Below, in pieces: positions 35,594 through 44,435 of a stretch of 64,000 bases of DNA. Each line of letters starts with the position of its first letter. Within the stretch, counting starts at the first letter, position 1. A program made the translations under genes and the position numbers. Source of the stretch: an uncultured Phocaeicola sp. (GTDB lineage Bacteria > Bacteroidota > Bacteroidia > Bacteroidales > Bacteroidaceae); contig CALUJF010000002.1 of the NCBI GenBank assembly GCA_944320855.1, positions 79,741 through 143,740 of the forward strand. The letters are read 5' to 3'. The notes beneath the pieces are model-generated. The model saw only the letters and a list, made by a program, of their open reading frames with translations. It was not told the origin of the DNA and searched no databases.

Positions 35594-36580
35594 ATGGAAA
35601 CAAGACTAACAAAGTATCAGGATGTGGAAGATGCTGTTATTATCGACCAGCCTGAAGAAAAGAAAGCATTTATCCTTGGGAATACCAGGGGAATAGAATT
35701 GCAGAACTTACAGGACGATTATTTAGTTCCTGTCTTTAGTAGAGATAATGTCGAGACTATCAGTCATAACGACTTTATTAATACAGTATTTGATGCCGCC
35801 CAGACTTTTTATCAAGGGCAGCAGTTTTTGGAGCCTAACATAAGGGTCAGTCACGAAATGAAGCTAAGAACACGTAAAGGTTCAGGAAAGCTTGTTGAAA
35901 ATCTGACAGACGAAGATTCAGGCTCATATTATCAGAGAATGATGTTTATTATAGAAATTCCAAGTATAACTTATAACATTGAAGGAAATGATCTTACATT
36001 ACAGATTGTAGGTGTGAGGTCTTACAGTGAAACGAACTTACTTGGAAATGCCAGTCAAAAACAGCTTTTTAGAGTTGGTGTTGGTTTTTTAAATCAGGTA
36101 TGCACCAACATGCTATTAAGTACAGACGGAGTTAAACTTGACATTAAAGTGACGAATACTGCCGACCTATACAAATATTGTATGGAACTTTTCAGCAGAT
36201 ACAATTACATAAAGCATGTCGAGGAAATGAGAACTCTTAATAACACATTTATTGACGTAACGACCTTTGCACAATTTTTAGGTAAAGCGAGGATGTACCA
36301 AGCCTTGCCTCAAAGTGTAAAGACAGATCTTCAGTTGCCGGAGCTGATATTGAATGAAGCTCAGATAAACGCAGCTGTGAGAGATTACTATTCTGATGAA
36401 AATTTCGCTTCATTCGGAAAAAATATGTCCGGATGGAATTTTTATCAATTACTCACTAATTATAAGAACAACTACATCGATACAATGATGGAGAGAACTA
36501 TTAACGCTTATGATATATCTTTAGGTATTACGAAAGCAATATCGGGAGAAGATGATAAATGGGGATGGTTCATTGAATAA
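35594..36580 (+). CDS. DUF3871 family protein
   Basis: The 328-residue product resembles DUF3871, found on Bacteroidales mobile elements; its function is unknown. Typical features are the VPVFSRDNVETISHNDFI stretch (about 46-63) and a mid-part with NPNI-like and GVRSYSETNL segments. No catalytic motif is apparent. AAGGATAAG precedes the ATG as a ribosome binding site. It opens the plus-strand gene series of the element, ahead of the recombination genes. A long-armed hairpin follows. Confidence 0.65.
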   Translation: METRLTKYQDVEDAVIIDQPEEKKAFILGNTRGIELQNLQDDYLVPVFSRDNVETISHNDFINTVFDAAQTFYQGQQFLEPNIRVSHEMKLRTRKGSGKLVENLTDEDSGSYYQRMMFIIEIPSITYNIEGNDLTLQIVGVRSYSETNLLGNASQKQLFRVGVGFLNQVCTNMLLSTDGVKLDIKVTNTADLYKYCMELFSRYNYIKHVEEMRTLNNTFIDVTTFAQFLGKARMYQALPQSVKTDLQLPELILNEAQINAAVRDYYSDENFASFGKNMSGWNFYQLLTNYKNNYIDTMMERTINAYDISLGITKAISGEDDKWGWFIE

Positions 36581-36600
36581 TTATTATTAGTAAGATACCG

Positions 36601-36673
36601 GAGGAGGTATAGATATCAAAGTTTATTAAGAAAACAGAATTATAAACTAAGATAATCTATACCTCCTCTTTTT
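36601..36673 (+). terminator. long-loop hairpin after the DUF3871 gene
   Basis: GAGGAGGTATAGAT (36601-36614) and ATCTATACCTCCTC (36655-36668) are perfect complements separated by 40 bases and followed by TTTTTG. The 5' arm also contains GGAGG, which the 3' arm would mask. Confidence 0.7.
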
Positions 36674-36699
36674 GTTTCACTCAATAAATAAAAACAGAA

Positions 36700-37179
36700 A
36701 TGATAAACGTAAATATTGAACTTTTCAAGAGAACTGCACCTGTGAAAAAGATTGAGATAGTAAATAATCTGACACAGGACGAATTAAGCAGAATATCAGA
36801 AACAACCATACTCAAAATCGTCAAGGAAACAGGACGAAGAAGAAAAGGTACAAGGGATTATGAATTTTACATTAATCCCGACAGAAGAAAAGGGAACAAC
36901 TGGAATTCTGTGGTTGAAGGACTATGGCTCTACAAAGGAAAACTAAATGTTATGGTATATGTCCAATTCGATAATACAGATACCAGTTTAATAGTACCAT
37001 TTCAGTATTTCTTTAAGAAAGGTGATTTTAGAGGAACGGTAAAAAGGGATGATCGTTATGGGAATCCACAAACCCACTACTATGTGTATGATGAGAAAGA
37101 TAAGGCAGAGATTATAAGAAGCTTTTGCCTTGAATACGTCAACACCAAGTATAAATCAAAACTTAGTACTAACAATTAA
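36700..37179 (+). CDS. hypothetical protein
   Basis: I do not recognise this 159-residue, mostly beta-predicted protein. It has a basic patch KETGRRRKGTRDYEF and a later KKGDFRGTVKRDDRYGNP. It lies 14 bases before the Sak-type annealing protein gene, so it probably belongs to the same recombination operon. Confidence 0.7.
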   Translation: MINVNIELFKRTAPVKKIEIVNNLTQDELSRISETTILKIVKETGRRRKGTRDYEFYINPDRRKGNNWNSVVEGLWLYKGKLNVMVYVQFDNTDTSLIVPFQYFFKKGDFRGTVKRDDRYGNPQTHYYVYDEKDKAEIIRSFCLEYVNTKYKSKLSTNN

Positions 37180-37193
37180 AAACGATAAGGATT

Positions 37194-37976
37194 ATGTGTA
37201 AATTCAACAAACCTATGATTCCTGCTGATGCAACAGCAGATGAACGTCGTTCTCTTATGTTCGACGCATTATATTCAGCTGACCTCTCTGAGGAAACTGA
37301 AAAGAAAGCAAACCTGACTTATATTTCATGGAGTCAGGCATGGAAGGTATTCAAAATGTTTTATCCTTCAGCTACATACAAAATTTTCACAAACCCAAAT
37401 ACAGGACTTCCAGTGTTTGAAAGTGAAATGGGGCTGATGGTTCATACATCCGTTCAGGCCGATGGTATTGAATATGAAGATTGGCTGCCGGTAATGGACT
37501 ATAACAATCGGGCTATGAAATCTATACCCTATACGATACAGGTATATGACAAGCAGAGCAAACAATACATAGAGAAGCGAATAGAAGCTGCCACAACATT
37601 TGATTGTAATTCAGCTATTCAAAGAAGTATGGTAAGGGCTATAGCAAGACATGGCTTAGGATTATATATATACAATGGATTCGAGCATATATGTGATGAT
37701 TCCGAACAGCCTACTAACAATGTAACTACACAGCAGAAAGGTAATGGGAATCAACCTGTACAACGTCAACAGAATAATAGCCGTTCACAGGTAAAACCAG
37801 TACAAACCCCTGTAAAAGACGAAGCTGCTACAATCAAAGAAGAAATAATTGCAGCTAAAGATGTTACATCATTGGTTTCTCTCTATCTCGATTATACAGA
37901 AGCGATAGAAAGCAACCCGGAACTTAAAAACCTTCTCACAAACCGTAAGAAGGCATTAAAAACTTTAAATTCATAA
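37194..37976 (+). CDS. Sak-type single-strand annealing protein (DUF1071)
   Basis: This 260-residue protein matches the Sak/DUF1071 group of phage single-strand annealing proteins. Key features are YISWSQAWKVF (43-53), the EDWLPVMDYNNRA segment (95-107) and the conserved IQRSMVRAIARHGLGLYIY (142-160). The C-terminal third (about 170-260) is a Gln/Asn-rich linker and a short helical tail. Such proteins anneal complementary strands, usually with a partner exonuclease, and one is encoded 4 bases downstream. Confidence 0.85.
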   Translation: MCKFNKPMIPADATADERRSLMFDALYSADLSEETEKKANLTYISWSQAWKVFKMFYPSATYKIFTNPNTGLPVFESEMGLMVHTSVQADGIEYEDWLPVMDYNNRAMKSIPYTIQVYDKQSKQYIEKRIEAATTFDCNSAIQRSMVRAIARHGLGLYIYNGFEHICDDSEQPTNNVTTQQKGNGNQPVQRQQNNSRSQVKPVQTPVKDEAATIKEEIIAAKDVTSLVSLYLDYTEAIESNPELKNLLTNRKKALKTLNS

Positions 37977-37980
37977 AATT

Positions 37981-38910
37981 ATGGCAAGAATAGAACTTAT
38001 CAATAATGGTATACTCTTCAAGGAAGAGGAACATGAATACTGGCTTGGAGATAAACAACTTTTTGGAATAACCCAAGCCATACAAAGACAGGTAGCAGGA
38101 CAGGAATATGATAATTGTCCTGAATATCTTATCAAAAGAGCCGGAGAATATGGCTCAGGAGTGCATAAGTCGATAGAACGTCTGATAAATGAGTTCGAAC
38201 ATGACGGTACAGTAGAGGTGGAAGATTTCAGAAAGCTCACAAAAGGAATGAATATTGAATCTTGTGAATATAATGTTTCAGACATGGAACATTGGAGCAG
38301 TAATATAGACCTGGTTACAAGATTAAGTGATACAGAGTTCGGTTTATGTGATATAAAGACTTACTCTAATGCAAAGCTTACCAAATCACAATTAACAAAA
38401 GCGAGATACCAACTCTCAATTTATGCTTATCTGTTTGAATTGCAGAATAAGGGTGCTATAGTGAAAGAATTGACAGTTATCCATATCTGCAATAAGATTA
38501 AAAAGGACGGTACGATAAATCATGTAGCAGAACTTGTTCAAATAGACAGAATCCCCGGTGATATATGTAAGGCTCTATTGGATGCAACACTTAAAGGAGA
38601 ACAATTCCAAAATCCTTATGATCTTCCTAAAGAAGTATCAGGAAAGGTGAAGCGTATCATAAAACTCATTCAAGCCAAGAAAGAGGCAGAAGAGGAACTT
38701 AATATCATAAAGAAAGACATTTTTGAAACAATGATCTTCTTAGATGTGAATAATTGGAGGGGTGAAGGTATAAGCATTACCAGAACTTCAGATACGACAA
38801 GAAGTAGTTTTGACTTGGCTTCATTCAAGAAGGCATTTCCAGACCTACCTTATGAAAACTATATCAAAACTTCAAATGTGGCAGGGTCACTAAAAATTAT
38901 GACCATGTAA
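37981..38910 (+). CDS. PD-(D/E)xK nuclease, likely partner exonuclease
   Basis: The 309-residue protein has GSGVHKSIE (His62), an acidic NIDLV (Asp110), the core DIKTY (Asp124, Lys126) and QLSIYAY (Gln144, Tyr148), the RecB/lambda-exonuclease arrangement of the PD-(D/E)xK fold. A coiled-coil-like segment KKEAEEELNIIKKDI follows. It directly follows the annealing protein gene, so the two likely form a Red-like recombination pair that processes DNA ends of the element. Confidence 0.82.
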   Translation: MARIELINNGILFKEEEHEYWLGDKQLFGITQAIQRQVAGQEYDNCPEYLIKRAGEYGSGVHKSIERLINEFEHDGTVEVEDFRKLTKGMNIESCEYNVSDMEHWSSNIDLVTRLSDTEFGLCDIKTYSNAKLTKSQLTKARYQLSIYAYLFELQNKGAIVKELTVIHICNKIKKDGTINHVAELVQIDRIPGDICKALLDATLKGEQFQNPYDLPKEVSGKVKRIIKLIQAKKEAEEELNIIKKDIFETMIFLDVNNWRGEGISITRTSDTTRSSFDLASFKKAFPDLPYENYIKTSNVAGSLKIMTM

Positions 38911-38926
38911 ATTTAACTCGGAACAT

Positions 38927-38986
38927 AGACCAGGGAGATAATCATAGAACAACAAGAATAATATGATGTCTCTCCGGTCTTTTTCT
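38927..38986 (+). terminator. hairpin terminator after the nuclease gene
   Basis: AGACCAGGGAGATAATCAT pairs with ATGATGTCTCTCCGGTCT (38963-38980), followed by TTTTTC. Confidence 0.65.
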
Positions 38987-39004
38987 TTTATAAAACTTAT
39001 GAAT

Positions 39005-39160
39005 ATGGAAAAAGAACATTACTGCCCGATATGTGGTAGAAAGCTTATAAAGTCAGAAATCGAAGGTTACTGTTTTCAATGCTCTTACTGCGATGAAGAC
39101 TTTACAGAATCAGAAGTAATAATTAAAACAGAAGAAAACAATGAGAAAACAGAAAAATAA
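39005..39160 (+). CDS. small zinc-ribbon protein
   Basis: Starting at ATG 39005 the 51-residue product begins MEKEHYCPICGRKL and has a second pair CSYC, making a CxxC...CxxC zinc ribbon. An upstream in-frame ATG lies inside the preceding terminator and is less likely. It overlaps the next small gene by 20 bases. The role is unknown; such proteins often bind DNA or other proteins. Confidence 0.65.
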   Translation: MEKEHYCPICGRKLIKSEIEGYCFQCSYCDEDFTESEVIIKTEENNEKTEK

Positions 39161-39353
39161 CAAACAGCAAAGTATGGAATTCCTTTTTGGTAAGGAAAAT
39201 GCCAAGAAATCAATGTATCAGACAGTCTATGAAACTCACCATGAAACAGTCAGAGAATGTGAATATTGCGGCAAACCTATGACAAGATCCGAAGTAAATG
39301 ATTTTGGAAGCTTGTGTGAAAGGTGCTATATGGAGGAATATTATGGACGTTAA
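39141..39353 (+). CDS. small zinc-ribbon protein
   Basis: The 70-residue product has a basic N-terminus (MRKQKNNKQQ) and two Cys pairs, CEYC and CERC, with the TRSEVNDFGSLCE stretch between them. It resembles the preceding gene in type but not closely in sequence. Both its ends overlap neighbouring genes, indicating a compact operon. The function is unknown. Confidence 0.65.
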   Translation: MRKQKNNKQQSMEFLFGKENAKKSMYQTVYETHHETVRECEYCGKPMTRSEVNDFGSLCERCYMEEYYGR

Positions 39354-39543
39354 GAATTATTTTATTGTCCCTGATTGTGAGCATTCGGGGGACATAAACC
39401 ATTACACAGACATTATAACTGAAAATGGTGGAAATATTCTAAAGATTAACTGGAGCGGTATGGAATATGATGATGCTATAATTGTCTATTCCTGCCCTAA
39501 TGAGAAAAAAGAACTTATAAAAACAGCTTTGGAAAATGGATGA
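39343..39543 (+). CDS. small hypothetical protein
   Basis: Read from ATG 39343 (MDVKNYFIVPDCE) it is 66 residues, acidic and without recognisable motifs. It overlaps the preceding gene by 11 bases and the following one by 8, the pattern of a translationally coupled operon. Confidence 0.55.
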   Translation: MDVKNYFIVPDCEHSGDINHYTDIITENGGNILKINWSGMEYDDAIIVYSCPNEKKELIKTALENG

Positions 39544-39712
39544 GATAATATACAAAGGGAACAAGATAGTATGTTTCTCTTCCAATGATTTTCAAGCATT
39601 TATTATTAACAAAGACGGTGATATAGAAAGCGGTACATTTACTACTCTATCATCCGCCCAAAAATGGATAGATAAATATGGGACACAGATTACATGTAGC
39701 GAAGAAGTATGA
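39536..39712 (+). CDS. small hypothetical protein (58 residues)
   Basis: A continuous ATG frame (MDEIIYKGNKIVCFSSNDF...ITCSEEV) fills the space between two overlapping neighbours. It overlaps the upstream gene by 8 bases through ATGGATGA and runs 35 bases into the downstream gene. The operon-like overlaps and lack of any other frame here support it. The function is unknown. Confidence 0.55.
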   Translation: MDEIIYKGNKIVCFSSNDFQAFIINKDGDIESGTFTTLSSAQKWIDKYGTQITCSEEV

Positions 39713-40019
39713 AATTGAATATTCATCTTCTTTCGGATTTAACAATAAAGTAGTTGAATTTCATAACCTCTTGACAGCACTCGATATTTCTTATAATGGG
39801 GAAAGCTGGGATGATGATGTTGAGGTCAATAGAGAGAACTTCAGGCAGGGATTGGAGAAACTGAAATCCTATGACAAACTTAATGCGGAAGTAAGAACGA
39901 AAATTGATGAAGCATTGAGTGAGATAGACGAACCTGTTGAGAAAATCATAGAAATAATGGAAAAGCTCTTGATTGTATCTGACCAGGAGAATGAATATAT
40001 GTTGTTAGCTTTCTTTTGA
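39678..40019 (+). CDS. hypothetical protein of a Bacteroidales mobile-element type
   Basis: The 113-residue product begins MGHRLHVAKKYEIEYSSSFG and continues with an acidic, helical C-terminal half. The pattern recalls short proteins common on Bacteroidales elements, but no function is known to me. It starts within the preceding gene and ends at a hairpin. Confidence 0.6.
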   Translation: MGHRLHVAKKYEIEYSSSFGFNNKVVEFHNLLTALDISYNGESWDDDVEVNRENFRQGLEKLKSYDKLNAEVRTKIDEALSEIDEPVEKIIEIMEKLLIVSDQENEYMLLAFF

Positions 40020-40099
40020 GATAATAACAGGCATACTTTAAGCTGCCATGAATTTGTAGAGCATGGCGTAGCTGTATCAATAAGCGAATCTACAATAAC

Positions 40100-40139
40100 G
40101 GAGGATATGTGATGTATAAGTCATGTGTCCTCCTTTTTT
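40100..40139 (+). terminator. hairpin terminator
   Basis: GGAGGATATGTGA (40100-40112) pairs with TCATGTGTCCTCC (40121-40133) and is followed by TTTTTT. Confidence 0.8.
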
Positions 40140-40168
40140 ATTAATAACAACTTAAAAATAAGGATAAT

Positions 40169-41728
40169 ATGCTATACTATAAATTCAAAAACTACGAAGA
40201 GTTCAAGGAGCTTTTCGGGATTGTAAAACATGGAAATGGAAACAAAAGCAGAAAGAATAAAATCCTGCTTGCTTTCATAAAGAACAAGGAACTGCTACAT
40301 AATGCGGTTGTTTCAGGAAATTATACACTACTTCATATATCGGATATCACAACAATGAAGAATACGGTGATAGAAAAAATAATAAGAAGCGGTGGTGAGG
40401 ATGAAACATTGTCTTATTGTGTGAATCTGATTGGAAAAACCTACTACAGTTCAACTTATGGGACTGATGGGAACAAAGGTCTGTGCGAGGATGGCGACAT
40501 GAAAGCCGTAAGATATATAAATTATGAGAAAGGAGAGAAAATCTTTAAAATGAAGGCCGGGAAATTTTACAGGGCTATCATACTTGAAACAGCTTATGGA
40601 AAAACTCTTCCGGAAACAATTCTGAATTTTCTGTGTGAGGAGTTCGCTTCAGAATGGCAAACCTATTCTATGGGGAAATTACCAAAGAACAAGCTTTTCG
40701 TGAATAAGGATTTTAAAAGAATATACTCTTCTGATTGTTGTGAAGGTGATTTCTGCTCATGTATGGTTGATAAGGAACAGCACAGTTTCTATGAGAATGC
40801 GGTTAATGCAAGTGCAGCCTATCTTGAAAATGAGGAAGGAAAGGTTATTGCAAGATGTGTAATATTCAATGAGGCAAAGGATCAGGACGGAAAATTTTGG
40901 AGACTTGCAGAAAGACAATATTCCAGCGAAGGTAATGAGATTCTGAAAAGGGCACTAATTGATGCTCTAATAAAAGGGAAGTACATTGATGGTTATAAGA
41001 AGGTGGGAGCTTCCTGTAATGAACCTAACGCATTTGTTGATGTTGACGGAAATTCATTGTCAAGCAAAAGATTTACAATAGACTGTGATCTTGGATGGGA
41101 TGAGACTCTAAGTTACCAGGACAGTTTCAAGTGGTATGATATAGATAAAAGAATTGCTGATAACTATGAAAATGGTAACCTTGATCTTGGAACTACTGAG
41201 GATTGCCTCGATAATTCAGAAAGAGAATACGATGACTACCACGGATATTATTGTGAGGAAACATCACTTGTTTATGTTAATGGTAGGGAATATTTCTGTA
41301 ATACCAATGATCTTAGTGATTTTGTATGGGTAGAAAGTGAGTATGAATATCATCATATTGAAGATGTTGAAACCTGTCCTGAATGTGGAAAATATTTCGT
41401 TGTCTCAAGAGGAAAATATTCAGAAATTACTGAAGAATATTATTGTAGTGATAATTGCCAGGATAATGCAGAGTCCAAATATAAGCGAGAGAACTGGTAT
41501 TATTCGGATTATGATGAAGATTATTATGAATCCGAAGATGAAATAACTGATTACTATCAATGGGACAGTATTATCGGAGAGTATGAAAAGAAAACAATTT
41601 CAGAAAAGACTGTAGATAAACTCTTGGAGAATGGTGGCCTTTACCGTTTCGGTGATGAACTGTTTGACACTGTGGACTGTTTCTCTAATCTTCCATTCGG
41701 TTATCAACTAATTAAGATGGCAGTATGA
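40169..41728 (+). CDS. large hypothetical protein with a C-terminal zinc-binding motif
   Basis: I do not recognise this 519-residue protein. The N-terminal half is mixed, with Cys-rich SSDCCEGDFCSC around residue 190. The C-terminal part is very rich in Tyr, Asp and Glu and holds CPECGKYF and YYCSDNCQ (about 402-435), a likely zinc site. It is translationally coupled to the downstream peptidase gene by an ATGA overlap. It may be a phage-type accessory protein. Confidence 0.7.
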   Translation: MLYYKFKNYEEFKELFGIVKHGNGNKSRKNKILLAFIKNKELLHNAVVSGNYTLLHISDITTMKNTVIEKIIRSGGEDETLSYCVNLIGKTYYSSTYGTDGNKGLCEDGDMKAVRYINYEKGEKIFKMKAGKFYRAIILETAYGKTLPETILNFLCEEFASEWQTYSMGKLPKNKLFVNKDFKRIYSSDCCEGDFCSCMVDKEQHSFYENAVNASAAYLENEEGKVIARCVIFNEAKDQDGKFWRLAERQYSSEGNEILKRALIDALIKGKYIDGYKKVGASCNEPNAFVDVDGNSLSSKRFTIDCDLGWDETLSYQDSFKWYDIDKRIADNYENGNLDLGTTEDCLDNSEREYDDYHGYYCEETSLVYVNGREYFCNTNDLSDFVWVESEYEYHHIEDVETCPECGKYFVVSRGKYSEITEEYYCSDNCQDNAESKYKRENWYYSDYDEDYYESEDEITDYYQWDSIIGEYEKKTISEKTVDKLLENGGLYRFGDELFDTVDCFSNLPFGYQLIKMAV

Positions 41729-42693
41729 ATTTATTGAAGAAACTATATGAAATTCATAGCCCAAGTGGAAACGAAAGGGCTATGAAGAAGTTTATAAAGG
41801 GATATGTGAAGAAGCATATCCCTGAAGTAACATTCAGGAGTGACCATGTGGGAAACTTATATATGACAAGGGGAATTTCTGAAACCTACCCTTGTATTGT
41901 AGCTCACTTGGATCAGGTACAGAGAGAACATTCAAAAGACTTTAAGGCTATAGAAACAGAAGACATTATATTCGGTTACAGCCCCAAGAACAGAAAAAGA
42001 GAAGGACTTGGAGCAGATGATAAGAATGGAATATGGATAGCCCTGAAATGCCTGGAAAAGTATGAATGTATTAAAGTAGCGTTTTTCGTATCAGAAGAAA
42101 TCGGATGTGTCGGTAGTAGAGGTGCAGACTTGAGTTTCTTTGAAGATACGAGATTTGTCATAGAGCCTGATAGAAGAGGATTTGAAAACCTGATAACGGA
42201 TATTTCATATACCTCATTATGCAGCAATGATTTTTTAAGGGACATTGGTTTTGAGAGGTTCGGATATAAAGAAGAATCCGGAATGATGACTGATGTGCTT
42301 GAACTTAAAGAAAGGGGTCTGGGAGTAAGTTGTATAAATCTGAGCTGTGGATATTATGAACCCCACTCAGATGAAGAATTTACAGTAAAGAAAGACCTTC
42401 TAAATTGCCTGGGACTGGTAGAACACATTATAGAAAATTGCCAGTCTGTCTATCCTCATGAAAATCTTGATTCGGAATATTACGGAATGGATGCTGAAAC
42501 TGAGATATGGGAAATACTGAGTTGTGACCCGAATTTATCAGTGGAGGACCTTTATGAAATGTATCATACCAATTATCCATTTCTTGAGATAGAGGATTTT
42601 GAGAAAATATATAATGAATTTCATGAACAAATGGACGAAGAAGAATTATGGAAAGATATGAAAGTTCCGAAAACAAGAAAGTTTTGGTTTTAG
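41725..42693 (+). CDS. M20/M42-like zinc metallopeptidase
   Basis: The 322-residue protein looks like a compact aminopeptidase of the M20/M28/M42 clan. The candidate metal and catalytic residues are complete: HLD (His61, Asp63), GADDKNG (Asp98), SEE (Glu124, Glu125), EPD (Asp149) and PHSDEEF (His214). The last 90 residues are acidic and atypical. It overlaps the gene upstream by 4 bases and the one downstream by 46. Its role in a mobile element is unclear; it might process a partner protein or a host peptide. Confidence 0.78.
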   Translation: MNLLKKLYEIHSPSGNERAMKKFIKGYVKKHIPEVTFRSDHVGNLYMTRGISETYPCIVAHLDQVQREHSKDFKAIETEDIIFGYSPKNRKREGLGADDKNGIWIALKCLEKYECIKVAFFVSEEIGCVGSRGADLSFFEDTRFVIEPDRRGFENLITDISYTSLCSNDFLRDIGFERFGYKEESGMMTDVLELKERGLGVSCINLSCGYYEPHSDEEFTVKKDLLNCLGLVEHIIENCQSVYPHENLDSEYYGMDAETEIWEILSCDPNLSVEDLYEMYHTNYPFLEIEDFEKIYNEFHEQMDEEELWKDMKVPKTRKFWF

Positions 42694-43043
42694 AAGATGG
42701 TGAGAAAGTTTTAAAGACTATGGCAGATTCATTGAGAAGGAAAGAGTCCGTATTGAATATAATAAATATGGATTGGTATGTGGATGCTGTCAACTTTATA
42801 AAAGGATATCTAAGTTTTAATGACATATCTGATATTGATATTTCAGTTCATGATATTAGGTATTCTTATAATGAGGATGGAGAAGTTTATGACTATGACC
42901 TATTCTATGTAGGATTGGATAATAAGGGGGATATAGTAGTAAAAGCTTCTAAAGACAATATATATTTCAAATTTTCAGAACTGGATGATGTTATGAGATT
43001 TGAGATTATTAATTCAATAATAAAAGATGTATATGGAAAATAA
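42648..43043 (+). CDS. hypothetical protein
   Basis: This 131-residue acidic protein has no recognisable motif. Its start overlaps the peptidase gene by 46 bases and its end overlaps the next gene by 17, so it belongs to the same compact operon. A later start at residue 26 (MADSLRRKESV) is possible. Confidence 0.6.
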   Translation: MERYESSENKKVLVLEDGEKVLKTMADSLRRKESVLNIINMDWYVDAVNFIKGYLSFNDISDIDISVHDIRYSYNEDGEVYDYDLFYVGLDNKGDIVVKASKDNIYFKFSELDDVMRFEIINSIIKDVYGK

Positions 43044-43383
43044 TGATTATAACCTGGAATTGGCTAAGTATATCTGGTCAATCCTAAAAACACAGATTAC
43101 AATTTTCATGTCTTGGGGTGTTGAACCTAAAAGCATGAAGGTTATAGAAAAGGGACTTGAATTTCATTGTCAGGGATTCAAGCATACCGGAAAAGTTCAG
43201 ATTGTTCTTGATGAAGGGAAAGATCTGTTTGAAGTGCACCTAATCTCAGAAAATGGAGAAAAGGTAAAAACTATAGAAGACGTTTTTCTTGATAAACTCA
43301 TTTCTGTGGTAGATGAGAATATTGAAAAAACGGAAGACTATAAAAAACGGATTTCTGAAACATATCATATTATGGAATTTTAG
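43027..43383 (+). CDS. hypothetical protein
   Basis: The 118-residue protein contains FMSWGVEPKSMKVIEKGLEF and GFKHTGKVQIVLDEG, a pattern I associate with small proteins of Bacteroidales phages and integrated elements, without known function. It ends the operon that includes the peptidase. A start two codons later is equally possible. Confidence 0.6.
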   Translation: MYMENNDYNLELAKYIWSILKTQITIFMSWGVEPKSMKVIEKGLEFHCQGFKHTGKVQIVLDEGKDLFEVHLISENGEKVKTIEDVFLDKLISVVDENIEKTEDYKKRISETYHIMEF

Positions 43384-43401
43384 GGAATCTAAGGGAAAAA
43401 G

Positions 43402-43455
43402 AATCCTGGAAAAAGTAGGAATATCAGAAAAACCGAAATTTCTCAGGATTTTCTG
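43402..43455 (+). terminator. probable terminator before the serine recombinase gene
   Basis: AATCCTG (43402-43408) and CAGGATT (43444-43450) can pair across a 35-base loop and are followed by TTCTGTTTT. It is weaker than the other hairpins of the element. Confidence 0.45.
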
Positions 43456-43531
43456 TTTTAACTCTTGCCTTAATGGTTATTGAACGTTCGTTTAGTATCC
43501 GTGAAGAGTGTTAATGAAATGTTAAACAAAT

Positions 43532-44206
43532 ATGGAGAAACAAAAATATGTAGCCTATCTCCGACAGTCCACGAAGAAACAACAGAATTCAGGACTTGGA
43601 GTAGAGGCACAGAGGGAAATAATACAAAAATACCTGAAGGACACAATTCCGATTTCTGAATATATAGAAACAGAAAGTGGAAAGAAATCTGACAGGCCTA
43701 AACTTTCAGAAGCTTTGGGAGAATGTAGAAAGAATGGTGCGACATTGATAGTGGCTAAGCTTGACAGACTATCCAGAAATGTAGCATTCACAAGCAAACT
43801 CTTGGAAAGTGATGTGGAAATTATATTCTGTGATTTTCCGGAGGCTAATAAACTTGTCCTTCATATCATAAGCAGTATAGCGGAATATGAGGCAGGACTT
43901 ATATCACAGAGAACAAAACAGTCTTTGAAAGCTAAAAAAGCAAGAGGTTTCAGTCTGGGAAAACCGGAAAATCTCTTGGAAAAACTTGATAAGGCTATAG
44001 AAAACAGTAACAGGACAAACAGAATGAAAGCTCTCGATAATCCAAACAACAAAAGAGCTGCCGCATTCCTGAGAATCCTGGTAAAAGAAGAAAAATCATT
44101 ATCAGAAATGGCGAGAATTCTGAATAAGGAAGGATTTGTAACTTCCCAAGGAAAAGAATTTAAGCCATCACAAGTAAGTGTATTAATCAAACGTTACGGA
44201 TTATGA
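43532..44206 (+). CDS. serine site-specific recombinase
   Basis: The 224-residue resolvase/invertase-type protein has the nucleophile motif YLRQS (Ser13) and the catalytic AKLDRLSRN (Arg79, Arg82). It also has the long E-helix region IAEYEAGLISQRTKQSLKAKKARG and a C-terminal helix-turn-helix with SEMARILNKEGFVTSQGKEF. The size fits small invertases or resolvases rather than large integrases. A gene coupled by ATGA follows. A pair of 13-bp inverted repeats 1.1 kb downstream could be its target. Confidence 0.9.
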   Translation: MEKQKYVAYLRQSTKKQQNSGLGVEAQREIIQKYLKDTIPISEYIETESGKKSDRPKLSEALGECRKNGATLIVAKLDRLSRNVAFTSKLLESDVEIIFCDFPEANKLVLHIISSIAEYEAGLISQRTKQSLKAKKARGFSLGKPENLLEKLDKAIENSNRTNRMKALDNPNNKRAAAFLRILVKEEKSLSEMARILNKEGFVTSQGKEFKPSQVSVLIKRYGL

Positions 44207-44361
44207 ATTACTATTACAAATACCACTTCTATGCTATTCAGGGTGGTAAAAAGATTAAGTTTTATGTATGTGCCAATAATGTTTACTCAGCTATTCAGAA
44301 GGCTAATAAAATATATCCGAGAGCTGAGAAGATACAAATGCAACATACCGAGAGAATGTGA
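44203..44361 (+). CDS. small hypothetical protein coupled to the recombinase
   Basis: The start codon overlaps the recombinase stop (ATGA). The 52-residue product (MNYYYKYHFYAIQGGKKIKF... to a TGA at 44359) is basic and aromatic. The tight coupling suggests a real gene, perhaps an accessory factor, but no family is recognised. Confidence 0.55.
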   Translation: MNYYYKYHFYAIQGGKKIKFYVCANNVYSAIQKANKIYPRAEKIQMQHTERM

Positions 44362-44435
44362 TTGAACTTTAAAAACTATTGTCGCTACAGTTTTCTTCAT
44401 TGTGGAGTTTAGAAGGTGACACATTATTATATTAT

